Shown piece after piece: positions 8,509-18,151 of a DNA stretch of 64,000 nt. The stretch covers positions 372,001 through 436,000 of the forward strand of contig CP145871.1 in the NCBI GenBank assembly GCA_041941785.1, read 5' to 3'. A program made the translations under genes and the position numbers. Source of the DNA: Dasytiphilus stammeri_L. Its GTDB lineage: Bacteria > Pseudomonadota > Gammaproteobacteria > Enterobacterales > Enterobacteriaceae. Under the pieces are notes generated by a model that did not search any database, had not been told where the DNA came from, and saw only the letters and a list, made by a program, of their open reading frames with translations. The first letter of the stretch is position 1. Every line of letters starts with the position of its first letter.

Positions 8509-10599
8509 TTGATAAATCCAATTATACGTAAATTTAAATATGGACAACATATTGTAACTCTTGAAACAGGAAGAATAGCAAAACAAGCAACGGCAGCGGT
8601 ACTTGCGAGCATGGATGATACTACAGTATTAGTTACTATAGTAGGATCTCAAAAAATTAAATCTGGTCAGAATTTTTTTCCTCTTAGTGTTAACTACCAG
8701 GAGCGTTCTTATGCCGCAGGTCGTATTCCAGGAAGTTTTTTTCGCCGTGAAGGACGTCCTAGCGAAACTGAAATATTAGTATCAAGACTGATTGATAGAC
8801 CAGTGCGTCCTTTATTTCCAGAAGGTTTTCTGAATGAAGTGCAAATTATTGCAACAGTAGTATCAGTGAATCCAAAAATTCATCCAGATATTGTAGCTAT
8901 CATAGGTACTTCTGCTGCTTTAAGTATATCCGCTCTTCCATTTAGAGGTCCCATTGGAGCGGCCAGAGTGGGATACATAGAAAATAAATATATTTTGAAT
9001 CCCACTACCGAAGAAGTTAAACGTAGTAATCTAGATTTAGTTATAGCAGGCACACAAAATGACGTGTTGATGGTAGAGGCAGAAGCTAAATTACTAAGCG
9101 AAGAACAAATGTTAGAAGCTATAATATATGGTCATGAACATCAACAAGTAGTGATTAAAAATATAAATAGTCTTGTAGAAGAAGTAGGTAAAGTTGACTG
9201 GAATTGGACTCCGGAAGTGGAGATACCCGAAATATCGGCACAAATTGCTCATATGTCAGAATCTAGGTTGAGTGATGCATATCAAATTTTTGACAAACAA
9301 ATTAGGTATTCTGAGCTGAATGTTATTAAATCTGATGTAATTTCTACGATAAAAGAAAAGTTTATAGATTTAGATGAAGAACGAATTAATCAGATCATGT
9401 ATAGGATTGAGAAAAAAATAGTCCGTAATCGCATATTACGTGAAGAACTACGTATCGACGGACGTACAAAAGATATGGTTCGTAGTGTCCAAGTACATAC
9501 CGCCGTGTTACAACGTACACATGGATCCGCTTTATTTACACGTGGAGATACTCAAGCACTAGTAGCTGTAACTCTAGGAACCGACCGCGATGCGCAAAAT
9601 GTTGATGAATTAATCGGGGATCGGACTGAAAATTTTATTTTTCACTACAATTTTCCACCTTATTCTGTAGGAGAAATAGGAATAGTAGGATTTCCTAAGA
9701 GACGGGAAATTGGTCATGGCAGATTAGCTAAACGTGGATTATTAGCAGTTATGCCGTCTTTAGATTCTTTTCCATATACCATAAGGATAGTATCTGAAAT
9801 TACTGAATCTAATGGATCTTCTTCAATGGCTTCGATTTGTGGAGCCTCATTAGCTCTAATGGACGCAGGAGTTCCTATAAAGGCAGGAGTAGCGGGAATA
9901 GCGATGGGATTAGTAAAAGAGGGAGATAAATACATAGTTTTATCTGATATTTTGGGTGATGAAGACCAGATGGGAGATATGGATTTTAAAATTGCGGGTA
10001 CCCGTACTGGTATTACAGCACTCCAAATGGATATAAAAATTGAAGGTATTAATAAGCAAATCATGGCAATAGCTCTACAACAGGCTTTAGAGGGTCGATT
10101 ACATATATTAAATATTATGGAACAAGTTATCCTCTTACCACGTAAAGATATCTCAATATATGCGCCTAGGATGCAGATTATAAAAATTAATCCGGATAAA
10201 ATTAAAGATTTAATAGGTAAGGGAGGTACGGTTATAAGATCTCTAACTGACGAAACCGAAACCATTATTGAAATAGAGGATGATGGCACAGTAAAGATAG
10301 CTGCCCCCGATAGTAACCATGTTCAATTAGCAATTATGCGTATTCAGGAAATTACTGCTGATATTGAAGTAGGAAAAATTTATCATGGGAAGGTAACTAG
10401 AATTGTAGATTTTGGAGCTTTTATTACTATCCTAGGACTTAGTAGTAGAGAAGGTTTAGTACATATTTCTCAAATTTCAGCGCGCAGAATCGACAAAGTT
10501 AGTGATCACCTCAAAATTGGACAAAAAGTAAATGTAAAAGTGATAGAAGTAGATCGAATAGGTAGAATACGTTTAAGTATTAAACAAGCGCTTTATTAA
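8509..10599 (+). CDS. pnp: Polyribonucleotide nucleotidyltransferase (PNPase)
   Basis: 3'-5' phosphorolytic exoribonuclease of the RNA degradosome. Two RNase PH domains (residues about 1-210 and 310-550, with GRTKDMVRS and HGSALFTRGDTQAL), KH domain with LIGKGGTVI (about 565-570) and S1 domain (about 620-690). The start is TTG at 8509 after TAAGG; E. coli pnp also starts TTG and has the same N-terminus (M.NPI.RKF.YGQH). 696 residues versus 711: only the tail past S1 is missing. nlpI, between pnp and deaD in E. coli, is gone. Confidence 0.97.
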   Translation: MINPIIRKFKYGQHIVTLETGRIAKQATAAVLASMDDTTVLVTIVGSQKIKSGQNFFPLSVNYQERSYAAGRIPGSFFRREGRPSETEILVSRLIDRPVRPLFPEGFLNEVQIIATVVSVNPKIHPDIVAIIGTSAALSISALPFRGPIGAARVGYIENKYILNPTTEEVKRSNLDLVIAGTQNDVLMVEAEAKLLSEEQMLEAIIYGHEHQQVVIKNINSLVEEVGKVDWNWTPEVEIPEISAQIAHMSESRLSDAYQIFDKQIRYSELNVIKSDVISTIKEKFIDLDEERINQIMYRIEKKIVRNRILREELRIDGRTKDMVRSVQVHTAVLQRTHGSALFTRGDTQALVAVTLGTDRDAQNVDELIGDRTENFIFHYNFPPYSVGEIGIVGFPKRREIGHGRLAKRGLLAVMPSLDSFPYTIRIVSEITESNGSSSMASICGASLALMDAGVPIKAGVAGIAMGLVKEGDKYIVLSDILGDEDQMGDMDFKIAGTRTGITALQMDIKIEGINKQIMAIALQQALEGRLHILNIMEQVILLPRKDISIYAPRMQIIKINPDKIKDLIGKGGTVIRSLTDETETIIEIEDDGTVKIAAPDSNHVQLAIMRIQEITADIEVGKIYHGKVTRIVDFGAFITILGLSSREGLVHISQISARRIDKVSDHLKIGQKVNVKVIEVDRIGRIRLSIKQALY

Positions 10600-10756
10600 G
10601 TAAAAATATTATTCACAACCCTCTTGGTTTATATTTATATTAAATATAAAAAAATAAGGATCAAAAATTATCTTAAATAATACTTTTAATTTTTTATTGA
10701 AAAATAAATCAGGAATTAATTTACTCCGACTCTCAGTCAAGAGGCATATGTAGTAA

Positions 10757-12382
10757 ATGGACAATTTACAAAAAACGTTTGCGTTTTTTAGACTGAAGAC
10801 TCTTCTCCTTCAGGCTCTGAATTATCTAGGATATAAAAATCCTACTCCTATCCAAATGCAATGTATTCCCTACTTGCTGAAAGGTTCAGATGTCTTGGGA
10901 ATAGCACAGACGGGAAGTGGAAAAACAGCTGCTTTTGCATTACCCATTTTGAATAAAATTGACCTTAGTAAAAAAATGCCACAATGTTTGATATTAGCAC
11001 CTACCCGAGAGCTTGCTATTCAAGGTGCAAATTTTTTTTCAGATTTAGCAATGTATATGAAGGGCATAATAATTACTGCTATATATGGAGGTCAACGTTA
11101 TGAAATACAATTTCGGTCTCTCCGGGAGGGACCACATATTATAGTGGGAACACCAGGACGGTTATTAGATCATATCAATCGTGGTACACTAAATATTTCT
11201 CAAATCCATATTTTAGTATTAGATGAAGCAGATGAAATGTTACGTATGGGTTTCATAGAAGATGTAGAATCTATTATGGAACATACACCTAAAAATAAAC
11301 AAATAGCGTTATTTTCAGCTACCATGCCGGATGCTATCAGGAAGATTACGCGTAAATTTATGAAAAATCCATATGAAATTCGTCTAGAAACTAATAGATT
11401 CCATGCTCCTGACATTAGTCAAAGTTATTGGTTAGTACACGGTAATAAAGCTCATGCTTTAACTTATTTTTTAGAAGCTGAAGATTATGATGCAGCTATT
11501 ATTTTTGTACGCACAAAAACAACTAGTGTAGAAGTAGCGGAATATTTAGAGCGTAGTGGCTATAATAATACTGCTGCATTGAATGGGGATATGACTCAAA
11601 ACTTACGGGAACGTACTTTAGAACGTTTAAAAGAAGGGGATATAGATGTATTAATTGCTACGGATGTAGCAGCGCGTGGGTTAGATGTGGAACGTATTAG
11701 TTTAGTCGTTAACTATGATATTCCTTTAGATGTGGATACTTACATCCATCGAATTGGTCGAACAGGAAGAGCGGGACGCAGGGGTCGAGCATTATTATTT
11801 GTAGAAAATAGAGAACGCAGATTATTACGTAATATTGAACGAACTCTCAAAGTTTCTATCCGAAAAGTATCCTTACCTAGTGCTAAATTTCTTACTGAAC
11901 GGCGGATGTCTAAATTTAAGAGTCAGGTGAAACACGAAATGGAACATAGCGATATTGTGATCTATCGAAACTTTTTAAAAAAAATGGAACCTGAAACTAC
12001 TTTAGATCTTTGGACATTAGCTGCCGCCTTACTTAAGATAGCGCAACAAGGTTCGCACCGTCTTCTACTTCCGGATGGCGAAACTAGTATTTGTCATCAT
12101 TATTCTCAATGTAATCGAGCTGATGACATTCGACAAACTGGTAGTAATATGGACTTATACCGGATTGAAGTAGGACGTAATGATGGAGTAGAAGTTAGAC
12201 ATATTGTAGGAACTTTTGCTACCGAAGGATACATTAGTAGTCGTTATATTGGGAATATCAAATTATTCCCGCTTTATTCTACCATAGAATTACCAAAAAA
12301 AATGCCAGGTGATCTATTACAGTATTTTATACATACTAAAATTTTAAATAAAACACTTAATATGCAATTATTAGCAAATTAA
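10757..12382 (+). CDS. deaD: ATP-dependent RNA helicase DeaD (CsdA)
   Basis: DEAD-box helicase for ribosome assembly and mRNA decay, especially in the cold. Q motif region, AQTGSGKTAAF, PTRELA, VLDEADEML, SAT and HRIGRTGRAGR are all intact, followed by the DbpA-like RNA-binding domain (RIEVGRNDGVEVRHIVG to MQLLAN). At 541 residues it lacks the roughly 70-residue Arg/Gly-rich tail of E. coli CsdA (629 aa), and the charged spacer before the RNA-binding domain is shortened. The catalytic core looks functional. Confidence 0.96.
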   Translation: MDNLQKTFAFFRLKTLLLQALNYLGYKNPTPIQMQCIPYLLKGSDVLGIAQTGSGKTAAFALPILNKIDLSKKMPQCLILAPTRELAIQGANFFSDLAMYMKGIIITAIYGGQRYEIQFRSLREGPHIIVGTPGRLLDHINRGTLNISQIHILVLDEADEMLRMGFIEDVESIMEHTPKNKQIALFSATMPDAIRKITRKFMKNPYEIRLETNRFHAPDISQSYWLVHGNKAHALTYFLEAEDYDAAIIFVRTKTTSVEVAEYLERSGYNNTAALNGDMTQNLRERTLERLKEGDIDVLIATDVAARGLDVERISLVVNYDIPLDVDTYIHRIGRTGRAGRRGRALLFVENRERRLLRNIERTLKVSIRKVSLPSAKFLTERRMSKFKSQVKHEMEHSDIVIYRNFLKKMEPETTLDLWTLAAALLKIAQQGSHRLLLPDGETSICHHYSQCNRADDIRQTGSNMDLYRIEVGRNDGVEVRHIVGTFATEGYISSRYIGNIKLFPLYSTIELPKKMPGDLLQYFIHTKILNKTLNMQLLAN

Positions 12383-12483
12383 TTTTCGTTATTACACAGA
12401 GAAGTAATACCTCGCAGAAAAGACTCGAAACACTCAATTCTAAGATAGATAAACAACTTCTTTTTAAGAACGGTAGGTCACAG

Positions 12484-13149
12484 GTGTGGAAAAATTTTCT
12501 CTCAAGAGAAAAAAAGAACTCATATTTTATTAAAATTTTAAATAAACTAGCTGAAGAACGTGCTAATGGTAAAATTATTTATCCTAACTCTCAAAATATT
12601 TTTAAAATTTTTCGTCTAACTCAGTGGAGTAATATCAAAGTAGTTATTCTGGGACAAGATCCTTATCCTGGACCCGCACAAGCTAATGGCCTAGCTTTTT
12701 CTGTTTCTCTTGGCGTTCCTATTCCACCTACTCTAATAAACATATATAAAGAACTAAATAATGATAGTATTAATTTTCAGTATCCTAACCATGGATATCT
12801 TGGAAGCTGGGTTCAGCAAGGAATTATGTTATTAAATACTATATTGACGGTTGAGGCTGGTAAACCCTCTTCCCATGTTTCTTTAGGATGGGAAATTTTT
12901 ACCGATAAAGTAATTTCATTAATTAATGAATATTGTGAAAATATAGTATTTTTACTATGGGGTAGATATGCTCAAAGAAAAAGAGTTTTGATTAAAAATT
13001 ATCGTCATTTAGTATTACAGGCCCCTCATCCATCACCTTTATCCGCACATAAAGGTTTTTTTGGGTGTCGACATTTTTCGAAAACAAACCAGTGGCTAAT
13101 AAAAAGTGGCATACAGCCTATTGACTGGACGCCACATATATTAGATTAA
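12484..13149 (+). CDS. ung: Uracil-DNA glycosylase
   Basis: Removes uracil from DNA as the first step of base excision repair. 221 residues from a GTG start. Catalytic Asp59 sits in GQDPY and the second catalytic histidine in QAPHPSPLSAHKG. The residue after GQDPY, histidine in E. coli and human UNG, is proline here. The stop overlaps the grpE stop by four bases in convergent orientation. Uracil repair has survived in this reduced genome. Confidence 0.95.
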   Translation: MWKNFLSREKKNSYFIKILNKLAEERANGKIIYPNSQNIFKIFRLTQWSNIKVVILGQDPYPGPAQANGLAFSVSLGVPIPPTLINIYKELNNDSINFQYPNHGYLGSWVQQGIMLLNTILTVEAGKPSSHVSLGWEIFTDKVISLINEYCENIVFLLWGRYAQRKRVLIKNYRHLVLQAPHPSPLSAHKGFFGCRHFSKTNQWLIKSGIQPIDWTPHILD

Positions 13150-13793
13150 TTATTTTTTGACGTCTTAGAAACTAAGACCATAGCAGGACGTAAAAGTCTT
13201 CCATTCAGCATATAACCATGTTGTAGAACTTTCATAACACAGTTTGCTATTAGTGGTTCTTCATTTTTATCTGTTTCTATTAGGGACATAGCCTGATGAA
13301 TATCAGGATTAAAAGGAACATTAGTCTCTCTAATGACTTTCACTCCAAATTTATGTACTGTATCTAATAGTGATTTGAGGGTAAGTTGAATCCCTTCAAT
13401 CATAGGATTGAAGTCAGGATTAGCATGTGGAGCAGCTAACTCAAGAGCTCGTTGTAGATTGTCAATGACAGGTAATAATTCGAAAACAAATTTTTCTAGT
13501 GCAAATTTATGTGCTTTTTCGATTTCTAATGAGGTTCTTCGATGCACATTTTTTAACTCTGCCTGTGCTCGTAATAAATTTTCACGCTCACGTTTGGCGG
13601 ATTCCGAGAGCTTATTTTCTAGGGATAATATACGTTGCTCACAATCTTTAATAAAATTAATTTGTTGATTAGCTTGTTCCAGCAGATCTTTAGACGTGTC
13701 TCGATTATCTTCCTCTTTATTTTTACTAGGAATATTGGAGTCCATATCGAGAATTGGATCTTCTTTGGGTGATTTGTGTTCTTCACTAGTCAT
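13146..13793 (-). CDS. grpE: Nucleotide exchange factor GrpE
   Basis: Exchange factor that releases ADP from DnaK. 215 residues (E. coli 197): an acidic disordered N-terminus, a long coiled-coil (about 37-110) and the beta-wing domain with NVPFNPDIHQAMSLIET and VLQHGYMLNGRLLRPAMV. Ribosome binding site GGAG eight bases before ATG. Preceded by a near-consensus heat-shock promoter. Downstream it overlaps ung tail to tail. Confidence 0.97.
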   Translation of the reverse strand: MTSEEHKSPKEDPILDMDSNIPSKNKEEDNRDTSKDLLEQANQQINFIKDCEQRILSLENKLSESAKRERENLLRAQAELKNVHRRTSLEIEKAHKFALEKFVFELLPVIDNLQRALELAAPHANPDFNPMIEGIQLTLKSLLDTVHKFGVKVIRETNVPFNPDIHQAMSLIETDKNEEPLIANCVMKVLQHGYMLNGRLLRPAMVLVSKTSKNN

Positions 13794-13839
13794 TAATTTC
13801 TCCGCGCGGTCACATTATTTATTCCCAGATTAGATTAGT

Positions 13840-13865
13840 ATGGGGATCAGAATAATAGTTTCAAG
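13840..13865 (-). promoter_or_regulatory. Sigma-32 (heat-shock) promoter of grpE
   Basis: On the minus strand CTTGAA (-35) is followed after 14 bases by CCCCAT (-10), an exact match to the RpoH consensus in sequence and spacing. It lies about 47 bases before the grpE ATG, leaving a short leader. This implies that rpoH is retained elsewhere in the genome. Confidence 0.88.
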
Positions 13866-14702
13866 GTTAGGTATTATATTGCACGTAATGTACGAATAAT
13901 TTTTATGAAAATTTTTTTATAAAATGTCCGATTGTATTCCCGTAATCGGATTTCTTTAGCAACTCATAAATAATATTTAATAATTTGCTAAAAAAAGATT
14001 AGCAGGTATTTGTTGAACTAAAATGATCCCGAAATTAAATTTTCCTGAAGTTAATATAGCTAATTTATAAGAAAGAAGTAAAAATTATTTAGTACGAAAA
14101 TATATTTAGAGTAGCACCTATCTTCGCTCAATCTAATATTCAATTCATTCCTATTAACGATTACTGCTTTTTATGAGAATTCAAAAAATTGGATGGTATA
14201 AATTAAGCACCACGTTTAATCCTAGTAATGAATTAAAGTCTTTTATATTCTGAGGGGGGAAGGTATATTAACGAGGATCCATTTTATTTTAGTTAACTAT
14301 CCGATCATATTATTATCTGTACTCCAAAAAGTTATACTGATGATTATTGCTCTTTTCGGGAGAGATCTACAATAAATGTAATTTTAGGATTACTATTGAT
14401 TTACGATACTATGGCAGAAATATTAATTTAAAAATTAGTTGCAATAGTAAAGTATTATTAGGAGTATATCATGGTGAAAATATGTGAATTATAATTCAAA
14501 TTTCATTCTTCATCCTGAGGATAATTAGTATCTTATCTTAAGATAGAAATTATCTTCCTCAAAAATTTTTGATAAATAGCTTGGAATATATGCTCTGTGA
14601 GAGAAGAAAGAGAGAGAATAGACGAATAATTTAGTTTATTGACTCCTGGATATCAATATGACAAGCTAAGATTGTCTGACTAACTTAACAATTAAAATTT
14701 TT
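13866..14702. other. Non-coding stretch between grpE promoter and smpB
   Basis: About 840 A+T-rich bases without a credible reading frame. In E. coli nadK, recN, bamE, ratB and ratA lie between grpE and smpB, so this is probably their eroded remnant. I could not identify any residual coding motif. Confidence 0.55.
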
Positions 14703-15203
14703 ATGAAAAAAAAAATAATTAATAGTAATAATATAATTATTAGTATTAATAAACAGGTAAAAAATCAATATTTTGTTGAAGAAATCCTGGAAGCAGGTCT
14801 AATCCTGCAAGGATGGGAAGTAAAATCTTTGCGCTCAGGTAAAGTAGATATAAGTAGTAGTTATGTGTATCTACATGATAATAATGCTTATTTATTTAGC
14901 GCTCATTTTCAACCTTTGCTTAGTTCAAGCCCTAATTTAATGTTAGACCCCCTCCGTAATAGAAATCTTTTACTTAAAAAGAAAGAATATAATTATTTGT
15001 ATGAAAAAGTAAAACGTCAAGGTTATACTTTGATAGCATATTCTTTATACTGGAAAAATAATTGGTGTAAATTACAGATTGCATTAGCAAAAGGAAAAAA
15101 AAAATATGATAAACGAGCTCTTATTAAAGAAAGAGAGTGGCTGATAAAAAAAAATAGAATTCTGAAACAGGAGAAAAGAGATATCTTGAAAAATAAAGTA
15201 TAA
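14703..15203 (+). CDS. smpB: SsrA-binding protein SmpB
   Basis: Binds tmRNA and delivers it to stalled ribosomes (trans-translation). 166 residues with the OB-fold core EAGLILQGWEVKSLRSGKVDI and ALAKGKKKYDKRALIKEREW, close to E. coli (160 aa). A short lysine-rich N-terminal extension precedes the core and the basic C-terminal tail is kept. It lies 30 bases upstream of its partner RNA gene. Confidence 0.96.
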   Translation: MKKKIINSNNIIISINKQVKNQYFVEEILEAGLILQGWEVKSLRSGKVDISSSYVYLHDNNAYLFSAHFQPLLSSSPNLMLDPLRNRNLLLKKKEYNYLYEKVKRQGYTLIAYSLYWKNNWCKLQIALAKGKKKYDKRALIKEREWLIKKNRILKQEKRDILKNKV

Positions 15204-15233
15204 TAATTATACTATTAGTAGTATAATTTCAGG

Positions 15234-15589
15234 GGGGCTGTTTTGGAATCGACGAAACCGTCAAAATCTAAGGTGCATGTCGAGGGACGGTAGGCCTCGT
15301 AAAAAAACCGTAAAAAATAGTCGCAAATAACGACAATAAATATGCTTTAGCAGCATAAATAGCTGCTAGCATTAAAATATTCATCTGATTCTCTTAGAGA
15401 GGAATATTTTTTTCAGATATAAGAGATCGCGTTTAATCTCGCCGAAGAGAAAACGTTAAATTAACGGGCTAGTTTGTTAGGAACGTGGAGGTCCGTTTTT
15501 AACGAAACGAAATAAAAAAAGACTTTACTAAACATGTAGTACCAAAGATGGAGAAGTTTCGGACGCGGGTTCGAATCCCGCCAGCTCCA
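15234..15589 (+). ncRNA. ssrA: tmRNA (SsrA)
   Basis: Transfer-messenger RNA. The tRNA-like ends GGGGCTG and CAGCTCC pair, and the 3' part has a T-arm with TTCGAAT. The resume codon is in AATAGTC-GCA at 15323 and the tag reads A-N-N-D-N-K-Y-A-L-A-A followed by TAA at 15356, against E. coli ANDENYALAA. The LAA end recognised by ClpXP and ClpAP is kept. CCA is not encoded: the sequence after discriminator A is CTT. 356 bases, against 363 in E. coli. Confidence 0.97.
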
Positions 15590-15958
15590 CTTAATGATCC
15601 TGTTTAATATTCTGAGTTCAGAAACTATTATACTAATAAAAATAAAGTGACAATAGATTTCTTTTACAAATTTAATTAAATAACTTTCAGATCCTCCTAT
15701 CATCTCCCATTATTATTAAATAATAAGTTCTATTCCAAATAATAAATTTTTAATTATTTTTCCTCTTAGGAAAGTAAACTCATTAGTAGGCAGAAACTAT
15801 TCTTTTTCTTTAATTAAGAAAGATCTGACAATTTTTTTTCAACCTACGAAGTAATTTAATTAATTAAATAAAATTATTAAATTAAGCAGAAATAATTTCT
15901 AGTTATCTTTACAATATCTTATAAAGAAGAAGTAAAAGTTATTTTTAGGGGAATGCAT
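15590..15958. other. Leader/intergenic region before aroF
   Basis: About 370 very A+T-rich bases. No gene is visible and I see no convincing TyrR box. The end carries AGGGG (15947-15951), the ribosome binding site that decides the aroF start. Confidence 0.5.
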
Positions 15959-17008
15959 ATGCAACCAGAATTAGACATAAAAAACATTAAATGTTATGAA
16001 GAATCACTTGTAACTCCGGAGGAACTTCAAAGAAGTTATAGTTCTAATGATAAAATAAAAAAACAAATACAAAATCATCGGCGTACTATTTCAGCTATTA
16101 TAAATGGTGATGATGAACGTTTTATTTTAGTATGTGGACCCTGTTCTATTCATGATCCTATCGTAGCCTTAGAGTATGCAGACTCTCTCAAAATACTAGC
16201 TGATAAGTTAAAAAATAGATTATATATTATTATGCGAGTATACTTGGAAAAACCTCGTACTTCCATTGGGTGGAAAGGATTCATTAATGACCCAGATCTT
16301 GATAACACCTTTAATATCGAAGCTGGATTAGCAAGATCTCGTGAGTTATTATTAAATCTCAGTGAAAAAAATTTACCCTTAGCTACAGAAGCGTTAAATC
16401 TTTATACTCCGCAATATTTAGGAGATTTATTTAGTTGGATGGCTATTGGAGCAAGAACTACCGAGTCACAACCTCATCGAGAAATGGTATCTGGTATAGA
16501 TATGCCAATAGGATTTAAAAATACTACTCAGGGTAACATTGAACCGGCTATAAATGCGATAATAGCGGCTGCTAAACCGCATAAATTTATTAGTATTAAT
16601 CAAGCGGGAAGAATTTGTGTATTACACACTCCTGGTAATCAAAATTGCCATTTAATATTACGTGGTGGTTATAAAAAAACTAATTTTGATTCTCCTTCTA
16701 TTGCTCAATGTGAAAAAATTATGAAACAAGAAGGTATTAAAACTACCATTATAGTAGATTGCAGTCATGATAATTCCCAGAAAGATTTTCATCAACAACC
16801 CAAGGTGGCGAAATCCGTTATAATACAACGAAAAAGGGGAAATAAATCTCTTGTGGGACTGATGTTAGAAAGTAACTTACATGCGGGCAATCAACCGTTA
16901 GAACAAGATAGACATAAAATGCGCTATGGAGTATCAGTGACAGATGCTTGTATTAGTTGGGAAACTACTGAAAAATTAATAATAGAACTATATCAAATTT
17001 TAGAGTAG
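15959..17008 (+). CDS. aroF: 3-deoxy-7-phosphoheptulonate synthase, AroF type
   Basis: First enzyme of the shikimate pathway: phosphoenolpyruvate plus erythrose 4-phosphate gives DAHP. Motifs GPCSIHDP (metal-binding Cys), RVYLEKPRT, GARTTESQ, LILRGG and SVTDACISWE are intact. It resembles the tyrosine-sensitive E. coli AroF rather than AroG or AroH (LATEALN, SINQAG) and sits directly before tyrA as in the E. coli aroF-tyrA operon. Start chosen at the second ATG (15959): it is seven bases after AGGGG and begins MQPEL like E. coli MQKDA. ATG 15953 is too close to that site. 349 residues. Confidence 0.95.
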   Translation: MQPELDIKNIKCYEESLVTPEELQRSYSSNDKIKKQIQNHRRTISAIINGDDERFILVCGPCSIHDPIVALEYADSLKILADKLKNRLYIIMRVYLEKPRTSIGWKGFINDPDLDNTFNIEAGLARSRELLLNLSEKNLPLATEALNLYTPQYLGDLFSWMAIGARTTESQPHREMVSGIDMPIGFKNTTQGNIEPAINAIIAAAKPHKFISINQAGRICVLHTPGNQNCHLILRGGYKKTNFDSPSIAQCEKIMKQEGIKTTIIVDCSHDNSQKDFHQQPKVAKSVIIQRKRGNKSLVGLMLESNLHAGNQPLEQDRHKMRYGVSVTDACISWETTEKLIIELYQILE

Positions 17009-17044
17009 TAATTTATTCACCGAATTTTCAAGGATTTAATAATT

Positions 17045-18151
17045 GTGACAGAATTAAAGGAATTACGTAAGCAAATAGATAAATTAGATACAGAGCTACT
17101 GAAAATTATCGCAAAAAGAATTAAAATAGTGGAAGAAATAGGAAAAATAAAATATTTTTATGGTTTACCTATTTATGCTCCAGAACGAGAAATTTCTCTG
17201 TTAGCTACCCGACGACAAGAAGCGTTACATTTAGGGGTATCTCCTGATTTGGTTGAAGATATTTTACGTCGTGTAATAAGTGAATCTTACCTTCGAGAAT
17301 TAAGTAAAGGTTGCAAAAACATTAGTTTTTCTTCCCGTCCGGTAGTTATCATTGGAGGAAAAGGAAGAATGGGGCAGTTCTTTGAAAGAATGTTAAGACT
17401 ATCTAACTATAGAGTTAAGATTTTTGATAGAAATGATTGGTCTAATGCGGAAAAAATTTTATCTGACGCCGTCATGGTTATTATCAGTGTTCCTATCCCT
17501 CTGATAGAACAAGTTACTTCTCAATTACCAACCTTACCTAAGGATTGCATTTTGGTAGATTTATCTTCAGTTAAAGTAGTGCCATTGGATAGAATGTTAG
17601 CCAAGCACCATGGACCAGTTCTCGGTTTGCATCCAATGTTTTCCCCAGATACTGATCATCCAGTGAAACAAGTTGTTATATGGTGTGATGGTCGTAATTA
17701 CGAATCTTATGAATGGTTTTTAGATCAAATGACCATATGGGGGATAAGTTTACATTGTATAAGTGCTAGTAAACATGATCAAAGTATGAGTTTTATTCAG
17801 ACATTGCGCCATTTATCATATTTAGTAGCTGGTCTCCATCTCCACCAAGAAAAAGCTAATTTTGAAGAATTGCTACTTATATCCTCCCCAGGGTATAAAT
17901 TAGAATTAATTATGATTGGTCGTTTTTTTAAACAAAATCCTAAACTTTATGCTGATATTATTATGTCATCAGCAATAAATTTAAAGTTTATTAAACGTTA
18001 TTATGTTCTTTTTGGGGACATCATTCGATTATTAGAATCCCAAGATAAAGAAGAATTTATAAAAAAATTTACTAAAGTAGAAGAATGGTTAGGAATATAT
18101 GCGAAAAGATGTTGTCTAGAGAGCCGTTATTTATTACGTTTCCATCCTTAG
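17045..18151 (+). CDS. tyrA: Chorismate mutase/prephenate dehydrogenase TyrA
   Basis: Bifunctional tyrosine-pathway enzyme. Chorismate mutase domain at about 1-90 (LRKQIDKLDTELLKIIAKR), then an NAD-binding dehydrogenase with GGKGRMG and the catalytic His in GLHPMF (E. coli GLHPMFGP, here followed by SP). 368 residues (E. coli 373), GTG start with AAGGA upstream, as in E. coli. It is now the only chorismate mutase in this locus, because PheA has lost its own. The 3' end overlaps convergent pheA by 18 bases. Confidence 0.97.
   Translation: MTELKELRKQIDKLDTELLKIIAKRIKIVEEIGKIKYFYGLPIYAPEREISLLATRRQEALHLGVSPDLVEDILRRVISESYLRELSKGCKNISFSSRPVVIIGGKGRMGQFFERMLRLSNYRVKIFDRNDWSNAEKILSDAVMVIISVPIPLIEQVTSQLPTLPKDCILVDLSSVKVVPLDRMLAKHHGPVLGLHPMFSPDTDHPVKQVVIWCDGRNYESYEWFLDQMTIWGISLHCISASKHDQSMSFIQTLRHLSYLVAGLHLHQEKANFEELLLISSPGYKLELIMIGRFFKQNPKLYADIIMSSAINLKFIKRYYVLFGDIIRLLESQDKEEFIKKFTKVEEWLGIYAKRCCLESRYLLRFHP

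Noticed and set aside
10631..10660. A+T-only hairpin TTTATATTT/AAATATAAA after pnp
   Set aside because: Such stems are expected by chance in this composition and no T tract follows.
15461..15703. 80-codon minus-strand frame with RDSNPRP
   Set aside because: Antisense of the tmRNA 3' tRNA-like end; no real gene.
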